In this document: one piece after another, positions 50,851 to 59,752 of the stretch
How the letters are laid out: the number at the start of each line of letters is the position of its first letter
Numbering within the stretch: the first letter of the stretch is position 1
Source: Azospirillum isscasi
GTDB taxonomy: Bacteria > Pseudomonadota > Alphaproteobacteria > Azospirillales > Azospirillaceae
Reading direction: 5' to 3'
Length of the DNA stretch: 64,000 nt
Assembly (NCBI RefSeq): GCF_030849505.1
Contig: NZ_JAUJFI010000005.1
Span: forward strand, 1 to 64,000
Translations under genes and position numbers: made by a program
The notes under the pieces: generated by a model
What the model saw: the letters and a program-made list of their open reading frames with translations, nothing else
Database searches by the model: none
Told to the model about the DNA's origin: nothing

Positions 50851-52022
50851 GGGCGCTTTGCTGGAACGGCGTCAACGACCTGCGGGTGGAGCGCGTGCCG
50901 GACCCCACGATCCTCGGGCCGCGGGACGCCATCGTCAAGGTCGGCCTGTCCTCGGTCTGCGGGTCCGATCTGCACCTGATCGGCGGCTACGTCCCCACCA
51001 TGCGGGCCGGCGACATCATCGGCCACGAATTCCTGGGCGAGGTGGTGGAGAAGGGGCCGGAGGTGACGCGGCTGAACCGCGGCGACCGGGTGATCACGGT
51101 GTCGATCATCGGCTGCGGCAAATGCTGGCACTGCCGGCACGAGGAATTCTCGCTGTGCGACAATTCCAACCCGCAGCCGGCCTTCGAGGAGATGGCCTAC
51201 GGGCACTGCACCGCGGGCATCTTCGGCTACAGCCACGCCTTCGGCGGCTACGCCGGCAGCCACGCCGAATACATCCGCGTCCCCTTCGCCGACACCAACT
51301 GCTTCCGCGTGCCGGAGGGGGTGACCGACGAGCAGGCGGTCTTCGTCTCGGACGCCGTGCCGACCGGCTACATGGCCGCCGACATGGGCGGCATCAAGCC
51401 GGGCGACGTGGTGGCCGTCTGGGGCTGCGGCGGCGTCGGCCAGATGGCGATGAGGAGCGCGTCCCTGATGGGGGCGGAGCGGGTGATCGGCATCGACCGC
51501 TTTCCGGACCGGCTGCGCGCCGCCCAGATGAAGGCGGGGGCGGAGACGCTGGATTACAGCCGCGTGGACATCTACGACGCCCTGCTGGCGATGACCGGCG
51601 GGCGCGGGCCGGACGTCTGCATCGACGCGGTGGGCATGGAGGCCGACAGCGGCGCCTCCGCCCTGGAGGACTGGTACGACCGCGGCAAGCAGGCCCTCCG
51701 GCTGGAGAGCGACCGGCCCGCCGTCCTGCGCCAGATGATCCAGTGCTGCCGCAAGGGCGGGACCCTGTCCATCGTCGGCGTCTACGGCGGGTTCATCGAC
51801 AAGTTCCCGATGGGGGCGGCGATGAACAAGGCGCTGACCTTCCGCATGGGGCAGCAGCACGGACAGCGTTACGTCAAGCGCCTGTTCGAGCACATCGGGA
51901 AGGGCGAACTCGACCCCTCCTACCTGCTGACCCACAAATGGGCGCTGGACGACGCGCCGCAGGGCTACCGCATGTTCAAGGAAAAGGCCGACGACTGCAT
52001 GCGGGTCGTCTTCGCGCCGTGA
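50847..52022 (+). CDS. Zinc-dependent alcohol dehydrogenase (formaldehyde dehydrogenase-like)
   Basis: A 391-residue MDR-family dehydrogenase. The catalytic zinc site (SSVCGSDLH, then GHEFLGEV) and the structural zinc loop CGKCWHCRHEEFSLC (four Cys in C-x2-C-x2-C-x7-C spacing) are complete. The NAD-binding Rossmann motif is GCGGVGQMA. The overall pattern resembles glutathione-independent formaldehyde dehydrogenase rather than the common ADH, but the substrate is not proven. It is the last gene of the trio. Confidence 0.88.
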   Translation: MRALCWNGVNDLRVERVPDPTILGPRDAIVKVGLSSVCGSDLHLIGGYVPTMRAGDIIGHEFLGEVVEKGPEVTRLNRGDRVITVSIIGCGKCWHCRHEEFSLCDNSNPQPAFEEMAYGHCTAGIFGYSHAFGGYAGSHAEYIRVPFADTNCFRVPEGVTDEQAVFVSDAVPTGYMAADMGGIKPGDVVAVWGCGGVGQMAMRSASLMGAERVIGIDRFPDRLRAAQMKAGAETLDYSRVDIYDALLAMTGGRGPDVCIDAVGMEADSGASALEDWYDRGKQALRLESDRPAVLRQMIQCCRKGGTLSIVGVYGGFIDKFPMGAAMNKALTFRMGQQHGQRYVKRLFEHIGKGELDPSYLLTHKWALDDAPQGYRMFKEKADDCMRVVFAP

Positions 52023-52065
52023 CCGGTGCCGCCGCGGAAAGCCTCGGGGTGTGGGGCTGAGCCCT

Positions 52066-52812
52066 TTACGAGCGGGGCGGGAGAGGCTCCAGCGGGGTGT
52101 CCCGCCGTCCCCGCACCGGCGCCTCCAGCCCCTCCGGCCTTGCCGCCCAGCGGACGGCGTTCAGGATCACGCGCTGGATCTGCGGGTGGTGGTAGGTGGG
52201 GTAGGTCTCGTGGCCGGGCCGGAAGTAGAAGACTCGGCCCAGCCCCCGCCGCCAGCCGCAACCGCTGCGGAAGACCTCGCCGCCCTGGAACCAGCTCACG
52301 AAGACCAGATCGTCCGGCGGCGGGACGTCGAAAGGCTCGCCGTACATCTCCTCCCGGTCCAGTTCGATGCGGTCGGAAATGCCCGCCGCCACCGGGTGGC
52401 CGGGGTCCACCACCCACAGCCGCTCCTTCTCCGCCGCCACGCGGTGCTTCAGGTAGCAGCCGGTGCCCATCAGCGCCACGAAGGGCTTGGAAAAATGGCT
52501 GGAATGGAGCGCCACGAGGCCCAGCCCATGCTCGGTCACCCGCCGCTTCACCCGCTCCGCCACCGCGTCCGGCACCTCCGCGTGGGCGCGGTGGCCCCAC
52601 CAGACCAGCGTGTCGGCGGCGTTCAGCCGCTCCTCGGGCAGACCGTGCTCCGGCTCGTCCAGCGTGGCGGTGTCCACGGTCAGGCCGGCGGCGCGCAGGG
52701 GTGCTGCCAGCGCCTCGTGGATGCCCTGGGGGTAATGGGCCTTCACGGTCTCGTCCCGGCGCTCGTGGCGGAACTCGTTCCAGATCAGGACGCGCGGCGC
52801 GGGGTTCGGCAT
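52066..52812 (-). CDS. ThuA-domain protein
   Basis: A 248-residue glutamine-amidotransferase-like protein of the ThuA (trehalose utilisation) family: NEFRHERRDETVKAHYPQGIHEAL, LVWWGHRAH, LGLVALHSSHFSKPF (amidotransferase-like fold), and the late GRVFYFRPGHETYPTYHHPQ. It starts near the start of treZ on the opposite strand, so their promoters may overlap. ThuA proteins act in trehalose or sucrose catabolism in rhizobia; here the genomic context also concerns trehalose. Confidence 0.85.
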   Translation of the reverse strand: MPNPAPRVLIWNEFRHERRDETVKAHYPQGIHEALAAPLRAAGLTVDTATLDEPEHGLPEERLNAADTLVWWGHRAHAEVPDAVAERVKRRVTEHGLGLVALHSSHFSKPFVALMGTGCYLKHRVAAEKERLWVVDPGHPVAAGISDRIELDREEMYGEPFDVPPPDDLVFVSWFQGGEVFRSGCGWRRGLGRVFYFRPGHETYPTYHHPQIQRVILNAVRWAARPEGLEAPVRGRRDTPLEPLPPRS

Positions 52813-52897
52813 GGCGGATGACCTTCCAGGGCGGATCGAACCGGCGCCGGAGCGGCTCCTTGTGGGACGAAGGGGGCCGGCGCCTGTTTGGGGGACG

Positions 52898-54916
52898 ATG
52901 GTCGAAACATTGCGGTGTGAAGGTCAAGTGTCGAGTCTCCCCGATGCAGCGCGTCATGACGGTCTGGTCACCCCGGCCCGCCGTTGCCCCATAGGCGTCG
53001 AGCCCGCACCGGGCGACCGGGTGCTGGCGCGGGTCTGGGCGCCCGCCTGCCGCAGCGTCAGCCTGCTGGTCGGGCCGAAAAGCGAGTCCGGGGAACGAAC
53101 GGTGGCGCTGGACGCGGAGGGCGGCGGCTATTTCTCCGCGGTGGCGGAGGGAGTGCCGGTGGGCAGCCTCTACCGGTTCCGGCTGGACGACGGCCCGGCT
53201 TTCCCCGACCCGGCCTCGCGCTTCCAGCCCGACGGGCCGGAGGGGCCGTCGCAGGTCGTGGACCCGTCCGCCTTCGCCTGGACCGACGCCGGCTGGGCGG
53301 GCCGCAGCCTGCGGGGGCAGGTGGTCTACGAGATGCACATCGGCACCTTCACGCCGGAGGGCACCTGGGACGCGGCGATGCGCGAACTGGCGTCTCTGGC
53401 CGAGCTGGGGGTGACGGTTCTGGAACTCATGCCGGTGGCGGAGTTTCCAGGCCGCTTCGGCTGGGGCTATGACGGGGTGGACCTGTTCGCCCCGACCCGG
53501 CTCTACGGGGAGCCGGACGACATGCGGCGCTTCGTGGACCGCGCGCACGCGCTGGGCCTCGCGGTGATCCTGGACGTGGTCTACAACCACCTCGGTCCCA
53601 GCGGGAATTTCCTGTCCCGCTTTTCCCCGGATTACTTCACCACCCGCTACCGGAACGAGTGGGGGGACGCGATCAACTTCGACGGCCCCGGCTGCGGGCC
53701 GGTGCGGGAATTCTTCCTGGCGAACGCCGCCTTCTGGATCGACGAGTACCATCTGGACGGGCTGCGGCTGGACGCCACCCAGCAGATCTTCGACCGCTCC
53801 ACCCCGCACATCATCCAGGAGATCGGGCGGGCCGTCCGCCGGGCGGCGCGCGGGCGGGCCACGCTGCTGATCGGGGAGAACGAGTCCCAGCAGGCCGCCA
53901 TGGCGACGCCGGCGGAGCGGGGCGGCCATGGGCTGGACGCCCTTTGGAACGACGATTTCCACCACGCGGCCCTGGTCGCGCTGACCGGGCGGAACGAAGC
54001 CTACTACACCGACTACCGCGGCACGCCGCAGGAGCTGGTGTCCGCCGTCAGGCACGGCTTCCTCTATCAGGGGCAATGGTACCGCTGGCAGAGCCAGCGG
54101 CGGGGCACGCCGGCCTATGGCCTGCCGCGCCCGGCCTTCGTCGCCTTCCTTCAGAACCACGACCAGATCGCCAATTCCGGGCGGGGCCTGCGGGTCCACG
54201 TCCTGACCACGCCGGGGCGCTGCCGGGCGATGACGGCGCTGACCCTGCTGGGTCCGGGCACGCCGATGCTGTTCCAGGGCCAGGAGTTCGCGGCCAGCAG
54301 CCCCTTCCACTATTTCGCCGACCACGAACCGGACCTGGCCGCCAGGGTGGAGGAGGGGCGGGCGGACTTCCTGTCCCAGTTCCCCAGCCTCGCCACACCC
54401 GCCATGCGCGCCCGCCTGAAGCGTCCGCAGGACGTGGAGACCTTCCGAAGCTCCAAGCTGGACCATCGCGAACGGGAAACCCACGCGGAGGTCTGGGCGC
54501 TGCACCGCGACCTCCTGCGCCTGCGCCGCGAGGACCCGGTGTTCCGCGCGCAGGGGGACGGCGGGCTGGACGGCGCGGTGCTGGGGGAGGAGAGCTTCGT
54601 CCTCCGCTTCTTCGGCGGGGACGGGGACGACCGGCTGCTGCTGGTCAATCTGGGGCGCGACCTGCGGCTGGACATTCTGCCGGAACCGCTGCTGGCGCCC
54701 CCCCTCGGCCGGGAATGGGCGCTGCTGTGGTCCAGCGAGGACCCGCGCTACGGCGGCTGCGGGATGGCGGCGGTGGCGTTGCCGGACGGCGGCTGGCGGG
54801 TCCCCGGCCATGCGGCGGTCGTCCTGGCCCCCGCAGACGCCCCCGGAAAGACCCCCGATGAGGAGCGTGAGGGGGACGAACGCAACAGCGCGAGCGCTCA
54901 GGAGACCCATGGCTGA
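52898..54916 (+). CDS. treZ: Maltooligosyltrehalose trehalohydrolase
   Basis: GH13 enzyme releasing trehalose from maltooligosyltrehalose. An N-terminal beta domain (FRVWAP-type RVWAPAC) precedes the barrel with GYDGVDLFAPTRLYG, DVVYNHLGPSGNF, the nucleophile in GLRLDATQQI, the acid/base in LLIGENES, and QNHDQIAN. The start is uncertain: an ATG at 52898 gives 672 residues, a GTG at 52928 is an alternative, and an ATG at 52811 would run 87 bases further. The last 25 or so residues are a hydrophilic tail. The gene pairs with the debranching enzyme that follows, with an eight-base overlap. No treY is in the window. Confidence 0.92.
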   Translation: MVETLRCEGQVSSLPDAARHDGLVTPARRCPIGVEPAPGDRVLARVWAPACRSVSLLVGPKSESGERTVALDAEGGGYFSAVAEGVPVGSLYRFRLDDGPAFPDPASRFQPDGPEGPSQVVDPSAFAWTDAGWAGRSLRGQVVYEMHIGTFTPEGTWDAAMRELASLAELGVTVLELMPVAEFPGRFGWGYDGVDLFAPTRLYGEPDDMRRFVDRAHALGLAVILDVVYNHLGPSGNFLSRFSPDYFTTRYRNEWGDAINFDGPGCGPVREFFLANAAFWIDEYHLDGLRLDATQQIFDRSTPHIIQEIGRAVRRAARGRATLLIGENESQQAAMATPAERGGHGLDALWNDDFHHAALVALTGRNEAYYTDYRGTPQELVSAVRHGFLYQGQWYRWQSQRRGTPAYGLPRPAFVAFLQNHDQIANSGRGLRVHVLTTPGRCRAMTALTLLGPGTPMLFQGQEFAASSPFHYFADHEPDLAARVEEGRADFLSQFPSLATPAMRARLKRPQDVETFRSSKLDHRERETHAEVWALHRDLLRLRREDPVFRAQGDGGLDGAVLGEESFVLRFFGGDGDDRLLLVNLGRDLRLDILPEPLLAPPLGREWALLWSSEDPRYGGCGMAAVALPDGGWRVPGHAAVVLAPADAPGKTPDEEREGDERNSASAQETHG

Positions 54917-56975
54917 TTTCGTCCGCAAGATCACGCGCGACGTCCTGCGATCCGCGCCGGACGCCGCGCTTTCCCGCGAATGGCTGGTCGCCAACGGGCT
55001 GGGCGGTTACGCCTCCTCCTCCCTGTCGGGGGCGGTGACGCGGCGCTACCACGGTTTGCTGGTGGCGGCGCTTCCGGCGCCGCTGGGCCGCGTGGTGATG
55101 CTGAGCCAGCTCAACGACGTGCTGATCCAGCCGGACGGCACCGAACGGCGGCTGACCGGCCACAACCCGCAGGCGGACCAATGGCCCGACCCGAACTACC
55201 CGTCGGACGCCGCCCCCTCCGGCCTCGCCGAGTTCCGGATGGAGTCGGGGCTGCCGGTCTGGCGCTACGAGTTCGGCGACGTGGTGATCGAAAAGCAGGT
55301 CGTGCTGCCGCACCTGCAGAACATCGTCCACGTCACCTACCGGGTGGTGACGGCGCCGCAGCCGATCTGCCTGAGGCTTCGCCCGGTGATGGCCTTCCGC
55401 AAGCTGGAGTCGGCGGTGGACGAGCCGCTGGCCCGCGACTACCGCGTCACCGCCCGTGGCCACGAGTATGAGATCTGGGCCGGGCCGGAACTGCCGGTGC
55501 TGCGCATGACCATCGAGGGGGCGGAGCTTCCCCTGACCCTGGACGGCGGGGCGCGGCGCGACATCGTCTATCCGGTGGAGGCGGAGCGCGGCTACGAGTC
55601 GCGCGGCTCGCTGTGGACCCCCGGCTATTTCAGCGGCCCGCTGAGCCAGGGCCAGACGCTCAGCTTCGTCGCGGCCACGGAGCCCTGGCAGCGGCTCTGG
55701 GCGCTGCCGCCCGCCGACGTGCTGCGCTTCGAGAAGGAGCGGCGGCGGCGCATCGTCGGGGCCGCGCACCCCTCGCTGCGCGACGGGCCGATGGCGGAGC
55801 TGGTTCTGTCGGCGGACAGCTTCCTGTTCGTTCCGGCGGGCCGCGTCGCCGACCAGATGCGCGCCCGCGCCGAGGGGGACGAGGTGCGCACGGTGATCGC
55901 CGGCTACCACTGGTTCACCGACTGGGGCCGCGACACCATGATCAGCCTGGAGGGGCTGACCCTGACCACCGGGCGCCACATGGAGGCCGGCTGGATCCTG
56001 CGCACCTTCGCGCACTACATCCGCGACGGGCTGATCCCCAACATGTTCCCCGACGGCAAGGACGAGGGGCTGTACCACACCGCCGACGCGACGCTGTGGT
56101 TCTTCCACGCGCTGAACCGCTATGTCCGCGCGACCGGGGACCGGCACACGCTGCGGCTGCTGCTGCCCCGGCTGGTGGATGTGATCGACCACCACCGGCG
56201 CGGCACCCGCTTCGGCATCGCCGTGGACACCGGCGACGGGCTGCTGCGCCAGGGGCGGGAGGGTTATCAGCTCACCTGGATGGACGCGAAGGTCGGAGAC
56301 TGGGTGGTCACCCCGCGCCGGGGCAAGGCGGTGGAGATCAACGCGCTCTGGTACAACGCGCTGTGCCTGACCGCCGGCTGGCTGACGGAGGAGGGGGAGG
56401 CCCAGGCCGCCCGCCCCCTGGCGGAACTGGCGGAGCAGGCCCGCGCCTCCTTCAACGCGCGCTTCTGGTGCGCCGGGGCCGGGCACCTGTACGACGTGGT
56501 GGACGGGGAGCGGGGGGACGACGACGCCTGCCGGCCCAACCAGATCTTCGCCGTCTCGCTCGACAACCCGGTGCTCGACCGCGCCCGCTGGGACCCGGTG
56601 GTGGAGACGGTGCGGCAGCGGCTGCTGACCCCGGTCGGGCTGCGCTCGCTGGCGCCGGGGCACCGCGACTACAAGCCGAAGTACTTCGGCGACCTGCGCG
56701 CCCGCGACGCCGCCTATCACCAGGGCACGGTGTGGGGGTGGCTGATCGGTCCCTATGTCGAGGCGTGGCTGAAGCTGCATCCGGAGGACAAGGCCGGGGC
56801 GCGGGACCTGCTCCGCGGCTTTCTGCCGCATCTGGATCAGGCGGGGATCGGCACCATCGCCGAAATCTTCGACGCCGAACCGCCCTTCAGCCCCCGCGGC
56901 TGCATTTCGCAGGCCTGGAGCGTCGCGGAGGTGCTGCGCTGCTGGGCGGCGACGGCGGAGGACGAAACATCCTGA
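54909..56975 (+). CDS. Glycogen debranching enzyme (GDE/GH133 type)
   Basis: A 688-residue protein with an N-terminal GDE_N domain (WLVANGLGGYASSSLSGA and RRYHGLL, about 20-50) and a C-terminal alpha/alpha-barrel (HWFTDWGRDTMISLEGL, about 330-346; GLIPNMFPDG; YHTADATLW). It resembles amylo-alpha-1,6-glucosidases that cut side branches from glycogen or limit dextrins. Placement right after treZ suggests a glycogen-to-trehalose route, with the debranching step supplying linear chains. The ATG at 54909 overlaps the treZ end. Confidence 0.9.
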   Translation: MADFVRKITRDVLRSAPDAALSREWLVANGLGGYASSSLSGAVTRRYHGLLVAALPAPLGRVVMLSQLNDVLIQPDGTERRLTGHNPQADQWPDPNYPSDAAPSGLAEFRMESGLPVWRYEFGDVVIEKQVVLPHLQNIVHVTYRVVTAPQPICLRLRPVMAFRKLESAVDEPLARDYRVTARGHEYEIWAGPELPVLRMTIEGAELPLTLDGGARRDIVYPVEAERGYESRGSLWTPGYFSGPLSQGQTLSFVAATEPWQRLWALPPADVLRFEKERRRRIVGAAHPSLRDGPMAELVLSADSFLFVPAGRVADQMRARAEGDEVRTVIAGYHWFTDWGRDTMISLEGLTLTTGRHMEAGWILRTFAHYIRDGLIPNMFPDGKDEGLYHTADATLWFFHALNRYVRATGDRHTLRLLLPRLVDVIDHHRRGTRFGIAVDTGDGLLRQGREGYQLTWMDAKVGDWVVTPRRGKAVEINALWYNALCLTAGWLTEEGEAQAARPLAELAEQARASFNARFWCAGAGHLYDVVDGERGDDDACRPNQIFAVSLDNPVLDRARWDPVVETVRQRLLTPVGLRSLAPGHRDYKPKYFGDLRARDAAYHQGTVWGWLIGPYVEAWLKLHPEDKAGARDLLRGFLPHLDQAGIGTIAEIFDAEPPFSPRGCISQAWSVAEVLRCWAATAEDETS

Positions 56976-57226
56976 CCCTGCCGCCGCCGCGCCCATGAAA
57001 GGCGTGGTAAGAACGCAAGACGAATCGTCATGGAATGCGTCCGGTTACTGAAAAGAAAGTTGCAATGCGGAAAAAAACGAATCGATGACGACAATTTAAC
57101 CGACATGAAACCCACATTCTGTTGAAGGTTTTTGCCGCCCGTGCCTATCATCGAGGGCGGGGTGAATGGGAAGTACACGAACATGCTTCCGTGTGTTCAC
57201 CCGGCCGGATGAGGACGGGAGGGCTT

Positions 57227-58399
57227 ATGCTGACGCTGTTGTCGAAGGCTTCGCGCCCCACGGTGGACTGGGACGGGCTGAGCCGCCGGATTCTGGACCA
57301 GAGCGCCCAAGCCTGCTGGGTGGTGGACCGCGATCTGGTCACCATCGGCGTCAACCCGGCGCTGTGCGCGCTGCTCGGCTACCGGGCGGGGGAGCTGGCC
57401 GGGACCCATCTCCTGGCCTATGCGACGGAGGAGAGCCGAAGCGTCCTGGAGCGGCAGGCGGCCATCCGCGACCTCACCCCGCACCGCAGCTACGAGGTCA
57501 CCCTGACGCGCTCCGACGGGACGCCGCTCCATGTGATCTTCAACGAATCGCGGCTGGACGGCGACTCCGGCCCGGACGGCGGCACGGCGGCGGGCTCCTG
57601 CATCTTCGTCACCGACATCACCCGCCGCCACGACGAGGAGGCGCAGCGCACCCTGCGGGTGGACCAGCTTGCCGACACGGTCGCGCGCATGAACCGCTTC
57701 CTGGGGCAGATCTGCCAGGAGTTGAAGGACCCGCTGAGCGCCATCCTGGGGGCCACGCAGATGATCTCGTCCGATGTGGCGTCCGATTTGGGGGGCGGCG
57801 GGGAAGGCCGGGGAACGGCGCGTCTGGGCGCCTATGCGGATCTGTGCAGCGACGCCGGGCGGCAGATGATGCGGACGATCGAGAATTTGTCGCTGTGGTC
57901 CCGCCTGCAACTGAATCAGGTTCCCCTGGACCTGCGGGCCTATGAGCTGGGCGGCCTGCTCCAGGACGTTCTGGAGGATTTGGAGCCGCGCGCCCGTGCC
58001 CGCGACATCCTGATCGTCAACCGCATCTTCGCCACCCCGGTGCTGGGCGACCTGTCCGCGCTGAACACGGTGCTGAAGCATCTGATCGAGAACGCGGTGC
58101 GCTTCTCGCCCTCGGGCAGCATCGTCATGCTGTCCGCCGCCATGGTGGACGGGCGGGTGACCGTGCGGGTCCAGGACAACGGGCTGGGCATCCCGGAGGA
58201 GCTTCAGCCCTATCTGTTCCGCATCGATCTGCACCACGCCGTACCCGGTGCCGACGGGGAGGTGGGAAGCGGCCTCGGCCTGCTGATCTGCAAGGCGCTG
58301 GTGGAGCGCATGGGCGGGAGCATCCGGGTCTACAGCAAGCCGGGCGGCGGAACCGCCGTGACGGTGACCCTGACCCAAGGGGTGTGCGCCGGCCGGTGA
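57227..58399 (+). CDS. PAS sensor histidine kinase-like protein without the acceptor His
   Basis: A 390-residue protein with one PAS domain (about 22-135). The position normally holding the conserved His of the H box is Gln164 in the motif CQELKDPL, which would read SHELRTPL in an active kinase. The catalytic HATPase domain looks complete: N box LKHLIENAVRFSPSG, G1 DNGLGIP, G2 GSGLGLLICKAL. There is no membrane segment. It may be a pseudokinase that regulates another kinase, or a protein with altered phospho-transfer. GGGAGGG lies five bases before the ATG. No response regulator is adjacent. Confidence 0.85.
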   Translation: MLTLLSKASRPTVDWDGLSRRILDQSAQACWVVDRDLVTIGVNPALCALLGYRAGELAGTHLLAYATEESRSVLERQAAIRDLTPHRSYEVTLTRSDGTPLHVIFNESRLDGDSGPDGGTAAGSCIFVTDITRRHDEEAQRTLRVDQLADTVARMNRFLGQICQELKDPLSAILGATQMISSDVASDLGGGGEGRGTARLGAYADLCSDAGRQMMRTIENLSLWSRLQLNQVPLDLRAYELGGLLQDVLEDLEPRARARDILIVNRIFATPVLGDLSALNTVLKHLIENAVRFSPSGSIVMLSAAMVDGRVTVRVQDNGLGIPEELQPYLFRIDLHHAVPGADGEVGSGLGLLICKALVERMGGSIRVYSKPGGGTAVTVTLTQGVCAGR

Positions 58400-58918
58400 T
58401 GCCGCCGTTCGCGCGGGTGGCCGGGCGCTCCGGCCTCGCCGCCCGGAGAGGATGCGGCGGATTCGGAGTGCCCCTTGCGGGGAATCCGAACATTCAGTTG
58501 TCAACAGGGCACAGCTCCGCGCGAAATCGCCGCATCGGGAGTCCCGCGGCAGAATCCGTTTGACAGGCGGGAGCGCTGCAACACCTCCGCAAACCGGGAA
58601 AGGCAATGTCTTTCAATGGTTTGTGTGACATGCCCAATTTTTGGGCAAATCGGGCTATGGCCTTGTGGCGCCTGCCTCGAATCGGCAAAAGCCGCGTCTT
58701 GTCAACACAGTTATCCACAGACTCTGTGGAGAGCCTACGCGGGAGGTGATGGGGGCCGCCACCGCGCCCATAACCTTTGGCGGGAGGCCCGTCCAATCAG
58801 AATAAGTACTTCAGATTTTAGGCTCCGCGCGTTTTTGCCGCTATAGTGGCCGCGCCTCATCCCGCCGTGTTGCCCCAATCCAACCGGCGCCGGATGAACA
58901 GTGACGGGAGGGGTGCCC
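58400..58918. other. Intergenic region with DnaA-box-like dyad and hairpin
   Basis: A 519-bp gap with no gene. It contains a perfect DnaA box, TTATCCACA (58711-58719), fused to a perfect seven-pair dyad TCCACAG-ACT-CTGTGGA (58714-58730), and a small hairpin TGCCCA/TGGGCA (58631-58647). A TATAGT (58842-58847) is a possible -10 for the gene at 58919, but its -35 is unclear. Confidence 0.5.
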
Positions 58919-59245
58919 ATGCTGGATGTCTATGGGACGTCTTGCCCGGTGGCGCGTCCGCGCTGGCCGGGACGCGCGGCGACCGGTGGACCACGCGACC
59001 GCCGCCTGCAGGGATTTGCCATGCCGGCGCTGGGGGCGGCGATGCTGTCCGCTCTGATCCTCCATCTGCTGCTGACCTTCGCCTCCCATCTGGGCGGGGC
59101 CGACGTGGCGGGGGTGCTGACGGTGGCGGTGGGCATGGCCGCGGTCCTGGTGATCCTGCTTCCCTTCGCCCTGCTGTGCGTCCGTCGGGCGCAGGACGCC
59201 CTGTCCGTCGGGCGGGAGCGCCGCGGGGGGATCGTATCGCCGTAA
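58919..59245 (+). CDS. Small membrane protein of unknown function
   Basis: A 108-residue protein with two hydrophobic helices (about 42-61 and 69-90) after a basic N-terminus, and an Arg-rich end. There is no recognisable domain. GGGAGGGG lies four to six bases before the ATG at 58919. It appears to be a separate gene, with the PilZ-like gene 108 bases downstream. Confidence 0.6.
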   Translation: MLDVYGTSCPVARPRWPGRAATGGPRDRRLQGFAMPALGAAMLSALILHLLLTFASHLGGADVAGVLTVAVGMAAVLVILLPFALLCVRRAQDALSVGRERRGGIVSP

Positions 59246-59353
59246 GGTTGACGTGCCGCCGGCCGGGGAAATCACGGTTGCTTCCCCATCGTTAGTCCGC
59301 GCATAAAGTTCAGGCGCCGTGGCGATGGGCGGCGCTGATCGGCGGGGGCTGGC

Positions 59354-59719
59354 ATGGGCTTGTTCGATTTTCTGAAAGTGACCGTCAAGGACGAGAAGAA
59401 GACCGCACCGCGCCGCGCCGGCCCGTCCAATGGATCGTCCAGCGTGATCGAGTTCGACGGCAAGAGCTTTCCGCTGGCGGCCATCAGCCACAAGGGCTTC
59501 GTGGCGACGGGCTTCGACGGGTCCCTGATCCCCAGCCAGACCGCGCGCATCACGGTGCGGGTCGACGACGCCTCCGGCAAGTTCACCTTCGCCGCCACCG
59601 TCACCATCGAGGAGGTGAAGGGCGGATCGGTGTCCGGCGCCTGGAACATGCTGCCGCCGGAGGTCGAGGCGACCATCCGCAAGTACCTGCAAATCCGCAA
59701 GCAGAAGGCTGGAAAGTAG
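59354..59719 (+). CDS. PilZ-like protein
   Basis: A 121-residue soluble protein with a beta-barrel-like pattern: SVIEFDGKSFPLAAISHKGFVATGFDG, then TARITVRVDDASGKFTFAATVTIEEV. The strand-and-loop layout resembles PilZ domains, but the c-di-GMP-binding RxxxR motif is not visible, so nucleotide binding is doubtful. The call is a fold-level guess. Confidence 0.55.
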   Translation: MGLFDFLKVTVKDEKKTAPRRAGPSNGSSSVIEFDGKSFPLAAISHKGFVATGFDGSLIPSQTARITVRVDDASGKFTFAATVTIEEVKGGSVSGAWNMLPPEVEATIRKYLQIRKQKAGK

Positions 59720-59752
59720 GAAGCGCCCGGCCCGAAGCCGGCCCGGCGCCGG

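Noticed and set aside
51965-54994. A 1009-codon minus-strand open frame across treZ
   Set aside because: It is antisense to the dehydrogenase, ThuA and treZ regions with no recognisable domain; the plus/minus genes listed explain the region.
59354-59719. c-di-GMP receptor based on the PilZ-like fold
   Set aside because: The arginine motif needed for c-di-GMP binding is not visible, so only a fold-level label is given.
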